This document shows, piece by piece, positions 11,704 to 23,453 of a stretch of DNA of 64,000 nucleotides. The notes under the pieces are model-generated. The model made no database searches. It was not told the origin of the DNA and worked only from the letters and a program-made list of their open reading frames with translations. A program made the translations under genes and the position numbers. This DNA comes from Biscogniauxia marginata (lineage: Eukaryota; Ascomycota; Sordariomycetes; Xylariales; Xylariaceae), in assembly GCA_022695795.1 (NCBI GenBank), contig MU404072.1:124001-188000 (forward strand), in the 5' to 3' direction. Every line of letters starts with the position of its first letter. The stretch's first letter is position 1.

Positions 11704-14700
11704 GCACACGTACGTCAAATATCAAACCATGCGTTGGACGCTTCTAGGGTACATTATCCTTTCGTTCCTATAGGTGTAACTCGTGGGTTAGCCGGTCTCA
11801 AGCTGGCGACGCAGAGCTAGCTAGGTTATGAAGCAAACCGAATGCCGCCAACTACAACCGAGCAGTCATCGAAGAATGGCCATCTTTGACTAAAGACACT
11901 TGCCCCATTCATGACCGGTAAAGGTTCAACCTGGGGGCCCTTACATAATGAAGTCAACCTATCTCGACCTACATCACGATCATCACAGGCATCCACCGCT
12001 CTTGCAGCAATTAGATATAGACCAAACGAACCAGTCCATACCGATGTACATATATTCCAGGCTTCGAACGATCTTATTCAGGTCGTTGAAAACGCTGGAA
12101 ACGCATGGACCACGTTCAAATTAAAATTCGTACACTGAAAATGACACTTGGGCGTCTGGTGGAATGGATATTTTCAACTTCTTTCTGATTTATAATTCCC
12201 AGCATCCGCGCACTCGGTTCCATTCGACACCATCAAGCTCCAAGAACTTGTACAATGCGGTTGATTCATGCACGATTTCTACGTTCAAACGACGGAGAGG
12301 AGCTATTTTATGTCTATTTACGACAACGGTTTCCCAATGGAAACTATGATGTTGTCTCTAACGAGGAACACGAAAAAAATATATATATTGACTTCTAGTT
12401 CTGATCAGCAGCACACCTACATTAACGCGCAATCCACGAAGATGCGTGGGTTGTGATGGCGTTTTTGAGAGCCGGAGGTGTTGAGAAACGAAGTGAGGGA
12501 TGTCGGCCACCTTCATGAAATTGAGCGCATCCAGTAATCCCTTTGAAAATCAAGTGTGGAAGAAGACGGGAGAGGTCGGAGTTGTCAGGTTACAACCGTG
12601 TAAACGGATGCAGAGTGGAGTAACTGAAAAGTGGTGGGGAATAGCAAGCAATAGAGTACCTAGCCGTCGTGGTAGTGCTTCTGCGAGCTCAGTTTACGAT
12701 GCTCGATTTTGGGAAGACACTTTGAGCTATCTGGTCGTTCGATGATTTCCCAATAGACCTCAACAAAAATAAGGAGAAGTGGACACTTAGGCGCCTTGGC
12801 TTTATTCCGGTTTTATCCGACTGAAGCAACACTTTTTTGATGGTTTGGGCCCCTGGAAGATCTGATCGTCTATCTAACAAAAGAGCATGAATGATGAGTA
12901 GGGGAGACACTGAAATGCCCGTGTAGGTTTGGAGGGTATAAAAGGAGATGGGATTAGGACAGTAAAAAATAGTAGATAAAACCTGAAAGGGTTGACGGCC
13001 ATAGGCATCCAGTTGATGCTTCAATGGAAACAAAACTAACTCAAACTACCCTGTTTTCAACCATGCATTTTACACATGAATATAAAGCGTCCGACTACTA
13101 TGGATAAATAGATGCTTGTCGACTATGCTTTCCCTCGATATATCTGACAACTATTTCGTATTTGTTTGTTTGTATCCGTTACCCTCAAAAGCGAGGCTAA
13201 AGGTAGAGTAGGGAAACCTAAGGCAAAATTCCATTCACAAATATTATATTTCTCAAATTTTGATTCACTTCAATATTAGTACTAGTAGTCTACATGCCTA
13301 GTATGATGTTTCTTAACTACGTCGAGACTCATACGTCAAGCAGATCACGGGCCCTTCCGACACGGCCGCCATTTCCGTGTGCCACGGTCTGGAGCTGTTT
13401 CGTTAGCTTGTATAGGAGTGCGGTAGTGATAAGTGTGGTGGTAACGAGTGGCCCGACTACAGCACGTCTGAGAGCAACGTCAGTGTACAAATAACAGCCA
13501 GATCCCCAGGTATAGAAAGTCCAGAAAGATCCATCATTATTGTTGGAAGAAGCGGTCGACGTAACGCACCTAGCTTGAACATTACATTCAGAGTCGAAGC
13601 ATCGAGTCCCAGTCTAGTCACGATATTCGGCTCAGATTTCGCTGGAGACATTGCTGCTAATGATTCTTCTTTCTTTTTGCCTCGACCTTTGGCCTCCCTA
13701 CCCCACTGGCAAATAGGTGTCCATTTTATCGCCATTGAGATGCAGAGACACTTCCTTCTGTTAAAAACGCCGTTTAATTGGATCGTCTGGTTGTTTAGAA
13801 AGGGAGCAGGGGTGGTGACGAGGGCAGGTTGATGGTCATTGTTAGACCAATGACAACTTCCCACACCCTTGGTGGCGTTTGTAAAGAACTAGAGGGGTTA
13901 TATATCATCGCGTCAGGAACACGTGGGGAGAAAGAGAAGACGCCATCAATCGGAAAGCGTATGTAGTCCCTTGCGTCACCGCAACGTGATCAGGTGAAAC
14001 GAATCGTTTACTAACATAGTTCATCACAAAACAGTAAGGAAGCCCCTTTTTAGGGGATCTTCCTCTATTATCTTTTCTTGCATTAAAGATAAAGTAAAAT
14101 AGAGGGAAGACATGTTTCACCCTCCTGGCTAGTAAGCTTTACTAGATAATAGCCACCACCATCAAGCAGAAGCTCCAGGAAGATCTCGCGAGCTAGGATG
14201 AGATTAAAATCATCCTTGCCTTGGTAGTTTATGTAGCTAATTATAACTAATCATAACATGGCTCTACCTATTCTTCGCGACCTCTCCCTTTTACAAATCT
14301 CCGGACTTGTTAACAGCTAGGCTAGCTCAACCCTGAGAGTGAATTCTTTGGTAATGAATGTGGCGGTACAACATCTTCAAAAAGAAAATACTAAGATTAC
14401 GTTATGCATATATATAGTTCCAAGTTTCTTTCAAGGATGAGACTCGGCTTCGTTATTTAATAACTCAAGTGTAAGCGTCAAGCCAAGGGATTGCAGATAT
14501 CATAGGGACTTAAAGTAAGAGGAGTACCCCTTAACATTCGCATTGAGCAACCCCTTATTCAAATTATATGTAATAGATGAAGTTGTCTAATACAAAGGCT
14601 TCAAACATTGAAAAACTTGTTTATACGTATTAGGAGGCCTGTAATATGGTAGATGTGCTCTTGTAACTGGTAGAAATGGAAAAAGAACACGTATTTATCA

Positions 14701-16983
14701 ACTCAAAGTCGGTATATAATTTCAGAGATACTGTCCATATTAAAGCTACTAACTAGCTACTTGAAGCCATGGCTGATATTCTTTAAATGTCTTACATTTG
14801 CTGAGATCTTTCTATGGAAAGAGGTAAAGGGAAAGCTTAGCGCATAGTTTTATATTTAACCTTTATAAAGATACTTTTACTTTATAGTCATTATGATTTT
14901 ATATTAATATTTACATATATTTCCTTGGTATTATACCACTTTATTTAATTGTGAGTTTATATTTGTTTTAGTTAATAATTAAAAGGTTATTATTTAACTT
15001 ATTTTTAAATATATTAAATATTTTACCTTTATTAAATTTAAAATTTTATTTTATACTTATTATTAAATATATTTGTTTATATATATTCTCTTTTATTTCC
15101 CTCTCTTTTATATAAATTAGGCATATTTAGTGGCGTTATTAAAATTAATATATTAAATATTGCAAGCGAGTATGTCTTCTACCCCTGTGTATCTCCTTTT
15201 TTCTATATACCTTCACTTCTTAATACCCCCTACCACCGTACCCATAATTTTCTATCGGCATCAGGTGCTGTCATTTCTACCGCCAAAAGAAAAATTTACT
15301 GTAGTTATTGTCTTTTGTTCTCGTTGTGTCATAAACTTCTACTTATTTACTTGAATCAAAGTTACTACATAACCATTTATAGAGCTTAGCATTTTACTTG
15401 ATGTCTACCTACCGCGCCTTCGGTCACACACCAGCTTCAAGATAGATGACGTCTGAAAGAAGAAACGTTGAAAACGTTTACTGCAAATTTTTCAAACCTG
15501 AGGCTCTTAAGGCATTGCCAATCCCGAGACTACGAAAAAGACAGCATCTCCAGAGACCGCGGATAGGATAGAGCTAGCATATCGTACTTTGGTAGAGTTT
15601 AGTAGTCATAAGCCTGCACGTAAGGTCGCTGAAGGAATCTTGATTAACAGGGGGGGAAGATAGTGCAGTGGCATTGTTGGACCAAAATCCCTTGGTGTTT
15701 TATCCGAAATTCGAATAAATTCACAGCCCCTTATTGTGTACCGTCGTACGATCAGCTTTGTGGTCGCACATGTAGATTATACATATAAATTGTTGACTAC
15801 AGCTACTCTAAAGAAGTAGACTTTAGTCGATCAGTAAGATTTGATGATTCTTAATATGATAGATGAAGTTCATTACGAGGGAATCAAGCGTCTCAGGGGA
15901 TCTTGGATACATGATCGTTAAATGTACTACCCATGGGCCCTATATGGTGTAAAATTATAATATCCTTATGATATATGAGCTTGTAGTAGTGGGAAACTTG
16001 ACTTATAGATAGTAGAAAGCCGGATGTTTTCTCCAGTTATAAACAGTTAAAGTTTAGACACCTGCTCATTTAATGTCATCATTGCTCCCTTTTGTAACAA
16101 AGCCCTTAGCCTAGAATGCTGTATTTGAGCCACATGATTGCGTATTTCTGGGTATATGCTGTTGTTGCTAGTATTGTACATCTTCTGATAGGCGCGTGGA
16201 AATGTCTTAAAACTAGTGAGCTGCACATCAATACTATTCTAGTCTCATTCGAATTTTAAGACGTTGTCCTACGTAATCGTGGGTCAGACGCCCAGCTATG
16301 GGTTACAAGTACTGAAAAGGCTGCCGGGCTTTCTGAATTATGAGATAAACATATTCCTAGTAATCTCTGGATTCTACCCCAAGCTAGCTATATGAGGACG
16401 TAGCCGAGATTTTCCTAATGACTAAGAGATCCAAACTTTGAAAAATGAATATAATGACTCCAAGTCCTATCACTCGTCTTCAGTAGACATCTTGAGTCAC
16501 AATTTGAAGGTCTCACGAATAATGCTAATATTAGATTTTAGGCGCATATATTGTATGATCGGAAACACGAAATCCTGAAACACGTAGTTTTCAGATAACA
16601 AGTGTGCGTACTGGTCCTAAGCCCTTTTAGCCACCAGGGGATTCCTTCACGCTATGTAAACGAATTGTAGCCCATAGCAAGTGTCACAATATAGCCCATA
16701 CGCCATCTGGTGACTGGCTTTATCAATGACACTCCAAAAACATTAATACAGGACGATATCCTATTGGTTAATGAATGGCAATTCTCGAGAAGCTGCGCGA
16801 CAAAGATCAAGGTTGAAGGTTGGATCCTAGGTAGCTAAGAGGTTATTCATTACGTCCTGCTCTATGAAAAGAGCGGGAGTCTTATAGCTTAATCTATATT
16901 CGGTCTCCTTCTAGTTTACAAATAGTTTAAGGTAGGCATCTTACATTGGTGCTCTACTTAGCATTTTTCCAAAATGACCAAAC
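11704..16983. other. Gene-free region 3' of the transcription factor
   Basis: No supportable gene. Base composition falls steadily from mixed sequence to very AT-rich DNA near 14.9 kb, with frequent stops in all frames. The longer frames around 13457-13864 on both strands overlap each other and have no recognisable domain. This looks like decayed, possibly RIP-affected, DNA rather than a housekeeping interval. Confidence 0.55.
14850..15160. other. AT-rich island
   Basis: About 300 bases that are almost entirely A and T, with TTAAATATATTAAAT-like runs and no open frame. Such islands in Pezizomycotina usually mark repeats worn down by C-to-T mutation. No terminal repeats or element ends can be seen. 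Confidence 0.65.
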
Positions 16984-17650
16984 ATGGCTCACGTTGAAGC
17001 TTTGGTCTCGCCATCTTTAGCTCTTTTCATAATTGCCATTCGAATATGGGCACGATGGATTCAAGTCGGGCCTTCAAATTGGCAGCTTGGCGACTATCTA
17101 ATGCCACTCTCGGGAGTAAGTCATACGTCAAGATCCATATGAGCACCGTGATAGACTTACTGCCACGATTTACACTAGGCTCTTCCACGGGTATAGATCG
17201 TTTTCACACTCCAGATTGTCGCTGAATATCTCATCGGAACCCTATTTGGCGGCCTTACAAACTCCTACATGACTGATAACAAGCATACAAAACTAAATTC
17301 ACATTCAAGGGAATATTTCAATCGTCAATGGGGCTCCAAGATTCAGGTCATCGGCTAGTGCCTCTATGCATTTATTCTTTGGGCCTTGAAATTTTCTGTG
17401 GCCGTATTCTACGGGCGACTAACGTGTGTGGTTCTCTGGCCTTCTAATTGGACGATTCTAAAATGCTGATTCTGTATAGAGCTGGCTTAATGCATATGAG
17501 ATTACGTGTGCAGATATCGTACGTCCTCTTAATCGTAACCTACATCTTAGTCACTCTTTCTATTCTTCTAGGTTGTCAGCCTATTTCAAATAACTAGCAA
17601 ATAAATCCTGATCCCGGCCTAACATGCTGCCCGACGACTCTACGAATATC
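16984..17650 (+). pseudogene. Decayed fungal rhodopsin-like (SAT5/Fung_rhodopsin) membrane protein gene
   Basis: Conceptual pieces follow the fungal rhodopsin-like membrane family. The N-terminus from 16984 reads into a first helix and LGDYLMPLS, with a clean donor at 17116. A later piece near 17210 has IVAEYLIGTLFGGL. Then comes a block matching the family's GW-x-LYA-x-LW-x-LK motif followed by a short FYGRL. A third exon after about 17478 has YVLLIVTYILVTLSILLGC and QINPDPG. Intron borders are still recognisable. Two stops replace expected tryptophans: TAG at 17356-17358 in the GW motif and TAG at 17595-17597 before QINPDPG. Both fit TGG-to-TAG change. Later sequence is not readable. It is non-functional as it stands. 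Confidence 0.75.
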
Positions 17651-18318
17651 GTAGTCTCTACGGAATTTATTGTTACGAGACAAGATAGGTTATCCTAGGA
17701 CCTAGCTGGGAGTTACGGAGTGGTATGATCGATAGGTATACTGCAGGCACACGTTTCTTAAGGGAACAAAGGCATAGCTACTACGAACCCTGCTGTATAG
17801 TTAAACATCCACCCCCACTCAGCCCCTTTACCTGTTGAAATATGGGGCTATACGACCTAGACTCACCTTAAACGAATACACTTGATCTTATCCTCATATC
17901 TTCGTCCCATCTCAACATTACCAAATACTGTTTATTCTTTGCTAGTTTGAAATTGGATTAACGTCTCTTGTCAATCGATAGGCCTTAAACATATTGAATA
18001 ACACAAGAAAAAAAAATTGTTTTTTTGGAGGCCCACCCTGACCCGAGGACTGACCGCTCCAGTGCGTACGCTTAGATCAGCCCCCCCTCCAATTATCCTA
18101 GATTTTTGATTTTATTATTGGAGATTTGAATATTTTGGTTCTATTAGTTGTACTGGTTAGTTCGATTCTATTCGATAATCGGGTTCTATTCATTCCATAT
18201 TATTCTATCGGGTTACTTTCAGAGGGCGAGGTTCAATTCGGATTGTTGGATATTTTAGTTGTAAGGGGTTACTTGGATGATCATTCGACTAGGGGTATTT
18301 TGGACTTTTTTTCTTTTT

Positions 18319-18420
18319 GGAGAGGAGGGGATTCGAACCATGGACCTTTCGAGATAGGGGTTCTTTGAGGATTTTCTAACTGCACCATTCGACTGCCCAA
18401 GTGGTTTCCCACTTGGGCGA
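18319..18420 (-). other. tRNA-like 3' arm and perfect 10-bp hairpin
   Basis: On the minus strand, 18319-18339 reads GGTTCGAATCCCCTCCTCTCC, here split as GGTTCGAATCC plus CCTCCTCTCC, which looks like a T-arm followed by an acceptor strand. Further on, 18395-18404 (GCCCAAGTGG) and 18409-18418 (CCACTTGGGC) form a perfect 10-base-pair stem with loop TTTC. I cannot fold a complete cloverleaf with a matching 5' acceptor strand, so this may be a relic of a tRNA or tRNA-derived repeat. It is not called as a working tRNA. Confidence 0.3.
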
Positions 18421-19509
18421 TTATTTCTAAGGCAATTGCGCAATATATGTCTTCCTACGGGGATCTCAGGTCCTAGATTTACTAGTTGCCTCGAGAGACA
18501 GCTAGAGTTAGTCTAGGTATTGTTGTCAGAAGGACAGGAGCTAAGCGTTGCTCCGACATTGTGGTGTGCTGAATATGGATACGCGACGATGGACCATACG
18601 TGGAGGAGACAGGGGGGTTACGATCACATGAAACAACAATTCGCCTAAGGTGAAGCGAATATAACTCGAATAAAAGAGAGAAGATTGGGAGAGAGAGGGA
18701 AATAAGGAGGGCGAGGAAAGAGGAAAATGGAGAAAGGGAGAAGATGAGAGATGGGGAGACAGTGCATCGTGATCTTCGGACTTGACCACGTGAGCTAAGA
18801 ACACAGTTGAATGAATGCTAATTTCGTTGATGTACAATATTTCTTACTCCTCCAGCTTAGGGGTAATAGGTACGGTGCTCCGAAAAAAGTATAAGATCAC
18901 CTAATACCTTCCGGCCTCTGAGGTCCGCGGTTATGACAAGCCTGGGAAGCCAAAGAGCCACACGTACACTCCAAGCCGAGACAAATAATCAAAATTTGAT
19001 ATGTATAGCTAACGTAAGATAGGCTAGCGCAAAGCAGCCGAGAGGGACGCCAGAAGGTCGCCAGAGTTAAGAAAGCGAAAACATACCACGCGTTAAGGCC
19101 GAAGTCGATTGACCCCGATAACTATCGCGCCAGATAGAATGGGACAACACACTTGACAAAGGCGCTAGAACTTTGCGGACAAGAAAGCGGAAGAGGAACC
19201 ACTAATATGTTCGTATGCTATCATGTATACTCGCCCCGAATGTGATACTACGCAGGGTACCTTAACGGTGTAACCTGTCTGTGACTATCCTGTTATTTTT
19301 ATCTAAACAGTTCCATTATTTGAAGATGAAATTAGCTATCTAAGAAAAACCCTCCTAACAAGTATTACGGTCGTCGCTGAAAAACGGGTTAGAATTTTCT
19401 TCTATATATCGTCCGATGTCCCCGTCCCGTCCCCATCCCACTTAGTCACACTTTACACTACACTGAACACTCACATACTCTGGGCTGGTAGTTACAGTAA
19501 GTAACCATA

Positions 19510-20245
19510 ATGACAACGATCCACGTCTTTCGGCATGCACGAAAGACATGGATAGGAAATTCAGGGACCCGGACTTATCGTATGACGGCCGCCAGCAGTG
19601 CGCGTATCTCTCTGCCAAATTCCCTTACATAGACAAGACTAGGCATATAGTCTCATCGCCTACGCGCCGCGTCATCGACTTCTGACTGATCGCACTCGCC
19701 CCCATAGTAGCCACGAAGCAGAAGATCGTGCTCCTATCCGAACTAACAGCAGCAGGATCCCAGATCTCGAGCTCTGGGACGAGTCTGGTGGCGACGATAA
19801 GGTAGACCCGAATGTGGTGCCCGGGCACTAGAGCCGCATCGCCCTGAGCAGCCGCTACGCCTACGACCTCGAGAATATCGGGGCGCGCACAGCCACCGCC
19901 CGGGGGTGGCTCGTGGACCTCGCATTCTCATCTGGGCCGGCATCCGACGAGGAAGACCGCCGTATCGTCTTCGTGACACCAGGTCAGACGGCTCATTTCG
20001 CCACCGAATATTTCGAGTAACAGTATACTCTTGGATCGGGGCGGCAAGCTGAATTGCCGCTCATACACGATCGACCGGGCCACCAGGAAGATGGTCGAGA
20101 CTTCCGAGAGCCGCACGGGGCGCGGGACACTGGCTGCGTACACGCTCGACAAGATCGCGACAACAAGCGTCAAGGACGTCTTACGCCGTCGAATCCTTGA
20201 GCGTATGCCTGCTGTACATAGACTTTATGCGCACCATATGAGGTA
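19510..20245 (+). pseudogene. Decayed phosphoglycerate mutase / histidine phosphatase family gene
   Basis: Read across several frames, the sequence follows fungal phosphoglycerate-mutase-like proteins. It starts MTTIHVFRHA at 19510, where the family has RHG(E/Q). Then come RDPDLSYDGRQQC, a short HIVSSPTRR, KIVLLSEL and a SGTSL block, RTATARGWLVDLA, VFVTPGQ where the family has VTHGG, and finally NCRSYTIDRATRKMVETSESR. There are in-frame stops (TGA 19683-19685, TAG near 19832, TAA 20018-20020) and at least two frameshifts. Both catalytic histidine contexts are altered: RHG to RHA, and the second His to Pro. The piece is GC-richer than its surroundings, which makes it stand out as former coding DNA. 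Calling it a single gene is inference. Confidence 0.7.
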
Positions 20246-21711
20246 GGCTGAGAATAAATGGGGCTTAAGTGGTTGATGTTAAATATCGAATAATATCAAC
20301 AGGACTCTTTATACCCCTTTTCAAGAAAACAAGCGCAACACGCACGCCGGTAGGCCCAACGAATAGATTCCCTACACAGACCTGTTGTTATGCTAGATAA
20401 CCTCAAATCAAATCTCATTTGCCATATAATCTCTCCTTTCGTGCCATATACACCCTTCTACAAGAACTGAGATCCAGCTTAGCACTACATAAACAGCAAT
20501 ACAAAGACGAGCGCCAATAATTGAATGGCGAGTAGAGGATTTAGTGAGCTGGATGAAGATAGTTTATGTTATCCTCCACACACTCCGTTTGATACTTACC
20601 CAAAATTAGGAGTAGGTGGAAAGAAAATCATATTCAAGGCAATTCTTATAAAAGTTGTCAAGGGAGTGAATTTTAGGCGTATAACAAAGTAAGAGTGATG
20701 ATGGTCCAGGGACAAATATTAGCAGGGGAACATCTTCTTGTCGATTAGAGTCTGTTCTCTAGCAGGTAGTTAATTTACATGCTCCAAGAATCCATTTTGC
20801 AATTGCATCACTTCTATGAGGCACAAAAAGCGGTAACTTCAGCCGTAAAGTTAGGTGCATTATGTCGCTCACGTAGTGTTAATGCTCAGCTGACCAGGTC
20901 TTCATTTCAGTATAGGTAGGAACTCAATACGGAATAGACAATCTCCAGAGTATCATAGTTGATATGGTGATGAGGTGGATGCGTGATATCTTGTTAGGAA
21001 CTGATTGTGTTCATCGTATGTGAGATATATCTGATGCCATGTGATCTCACCATCCTAGCCAACCATCCTGTCAGAAACGTACCTTTCGCCCTCATTACTA
21101 AGCACCAAGCCTAGGGGCTTGCAACGGTGAATGAACGAATGATACCAGGCGAGATGGGCAACAAAGGAGGCCGTCGGGTGTAAAAAGACTGCTGCCTCAT
21201 GTAGCTTCAGTTCTAGTTCGTCACGCAACAACTGTTTTGTTGAACCCCTATATACTGGTAACCATCATGTCACCTCCATACGCTGGGTAGATACGAGACG
21301 AGTGCATCGATTTTGAAGCGAACTCAGCTTACCTGTATATTCACCCTCCCTACATGTGAACAAGCCGTGGTAATCATCGTCTAAGACGACGCATGACAAA
21401 TGACTGCGAAAATAGTCAGCTTAAATAAGCATTATCGCATGTAGTCACTATTAAGGATGGGATTGTTTTTTTGGAATCAGTACAGCTGGATATGTCCTAG
21501 GAGCTTCTAATATCTCACAGCATTACTTGGTGTAACTAATACAGTGAGCGTCAGCATTTCCTGTTTGGCGGCGTATTTGCATTCGGCAAGCGACATGGAG
21601 GACCTGGGGAATCTTGTCTATAAAGAGTAGCTTCACATCCCCCTTCTTGATATCTCGCAATATTACCCCCGGCATATCTTATTGTCAGAATCGGCATTCC
21701 CTTACTGTAAA
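20246..21711. other. Gene-free interval before the PL20-like gene
   Basis: About 1.5 kb of mixed to AT-rich sequence with no supportable frame. The last 100 bases contain the likely core promoter of the downstream lyase gene. Confidence 0.55.
21619..21624 (+). promoter_or_regulatory. TATA box of the PL20-like gene
   Basis: TATAAA on the coding strand, 93 bases upstream of the ATG at 21712, a normal spacing for an inducible fungal secreted enzyme. Confidence 0.5.
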
Positions 21712-22539
21712 ATGTTGTTCTCACCTACCGCTGCCTTCGTTATTGGACTGGCCGCAAGCGCGGCCCAAGCCACGCAGTTCTGGCATAACGAAGGGACGAC
21801 GGACGGATGGGACACGTTCACGCACGAGAACAAAGGCACGGTGCAGCAGGTCTCCAATATGTTCTACAAGGGCTCGACGGCGCTCAAGATGACACAGATC
21901 TACGATCCGAGCTGGACCGGGCGCTACCACTCGGAGGCGGTCAAATTCAACGCCTACAAGAAGGGTGACACGGGGTTCTACGGGTTCGCGTTCCGGCTGC
22001 AGGAGGACTGGCAGTTCTCACCGGCGCAGGGGTTCAACCTGGCACAGTTCATCGCCGACTTCACGAACCTTGGCTGCAGCGAGACGTACATGCCCGGCAC
22101 GATGGTGTGGATCGAAGGCAACCAGCTGGCGACGCGGGTCAAGTACGGGGACGTGTGCCCGACGAGCGCGCAGAAGACGCGCTCGTTCAAGAACCTCAAG
22201 ACAGTCACGGCGGGGGTGTGGCATCGTGTCGAGATCCAGGCCAGCTGGAAGAGCGACGGCACGGGGTTCTTCAAGATGTGGTACGACGGCGAGAAGGTGA
22301 CCGAGACGTACGACATCCCGACGACGGTCAGCGACGGGCGGGCCTTTCAGTTCAGGGTCGGGCTCTACGCCAACGGGTGGCACGACCATGGCTACGAGGG
22401 CACGCAGGGCACGCGACAGGTCTGGTATGATCAGATCGCCGCCGGTTCCGGGTTCAAGGACGCAGATCCCGACGGATGGGCGGCGACTCCGGCGGAGACG
22501 TCGTTCAAGGTCCAACCCCTGAGCCAGCAGGAACTGTAA
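21712..22539 (+). CDS. Secreted polysaccharide lyase, PL20 (glucuronan lyase)-like
   Basis: Single exon, 275 residues. The ATG at 21712 was preferred over an upstream non-ATG frame start because it begins a clean signal peptide: MLFSPTAAFVIGLAASAAQA, cleavage expected near residue 20. The mature part begins TQFWHNEG and follows the beta-jelly-roll fold of the heparin-lyase-like/PL20 family, for example Trichoderma reesei glucuronan lyase. Features are FYGFAFRLQEDWQF, an NLAQFIADF strand, GVWHRVEIQASW, FKMWYDGEKV, and the C-terminal FRVGLYANGWHD followed by a QVWYDQI block. Family members cut beta-1,4-glucuronan outside the cell by beta-elimination. Substrate is inferred only. It is strongly GC-rich against AT-rich flanks and runs convergent to the alcohol dehydrogenase gene. 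Confidence 0.8.
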   Translation: MLFSPTAAFVIGLAASAAQATQFWHNEGTTDGWDTFTHENKGTVQQVSNMFYKGSTALKMTQIYDPSWTGRYHSEAVKFNAYKKGDTGFYGFAFRLQEDWQFSPAQGFNLAQFIADFTNLGCSETYMPGTMVWIEGNQLATRVKYGDVCPTSAQKTRSFKNLKTVTAGVWHRVEIQASWKSDGTGFFKMWYDGEKVTETYDIPTTVSDGRAFQFRVGLYANGWHDHGYEGTQGTRQVWYDQIAAGSGFKDADPDGWAATPAETSFKVQPLSQQEL

Positions 22540-23453
22540 GATGGGAGATCACAAGCTGGGTCGTGTTGTGTTTTCGGTCGTACGAGGAGATATTTCGGCA
22601 TAATTAATTCTGGTTATACATCTGGAGGTTGTCGACCGAGTGATCTTGAGCGGTGACGCGGTTAATCGTAAAATGCGGGATAATAATAGCATCGGAGATT
22701 TCCTCAGCTCTGACTGGTGCCAAGGAATTGAATTGACTAGTTGAAATTATTCGAGGACGTTTGTGGAGGACATTTATGCCAGACCCATGAAGGATCAATC
22801 GGGCGATGAAAAGATCACGCCATCACATAACTGATGGATTTGAGATGGAACTTGGTGGCGGGCTTCGATTTTTTGCCATTCGGAAACCATGAAGTGAATG
22901 TAATTATTCGACAGTGCTGTTATCGGGGATGCGTGACAAGAGGAATGAATGAATTGACGATGGCTTGAAGATTGAAGCACCTAATTGGACAAAACAAAGC
23001 TCAATCGCACTGCATGTATTACAAGCCATATAAGCCTCCGTTGATTGGCCGCATTAGTACGAAATAGAGTTGCATAGATGCATACATGTAGCTTCCTTAG
23101 GTACATATGTACATACCTCCCAGTTGAGGTCTTACCTAAGCGGGTACTACATACTTCAAATCAAGGTACCTATTACTTCCTCCGTAGCCGGCTACACGCT
23201 GTAGGTATACCTATAGACAGTTATAATAGTGAGGAGAAAAACGAAGAAAAAAAAAGAAAAAAAGAAACGACGGATCACGAATGTCAAAATGGAATTGTAA
23301 TGCGGTGCAATTTTGTATCTTTTTATAACATTTTTTTGTGACGAATATGCTACACATCGAGGACGAACCTCAAGACGCCTACCGAAGCTGAACCATGCCT
23401 ATTTAATACACTCAACACTACTACCGACCCCCGGCTACCCGTTTTGCCTAGGC
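22540..23453. other. Convergent intergenic region
   Basis: About 0.9 kb between the 3' ends of the lyase and alcohol dehydrogenase genes. It contains an A-rich run at about 23233-23268 and no supportable gene. Confidence 0.6.

Noticed and set aside
13457..13864. 135-codon minus frame facing an 85-codon plus frame
   Set aside because: No recognisable motif, mutually overlapping, in a region grading into AT-rich decayed DNA.
18319..18420. A functional tRNA gene
   Set aside because: Only a T-arm-like piece and an unrelated strong stem can be found; no 5' acceptor strand pairs with the 3' strand, and no anticodon arm can be placed.
22018..22515. 165-codon minus frame rich in Arg/Leu
   Set aside because: It lies antisense to the PL20-like gene and reflects its codon use, not a separate gene.
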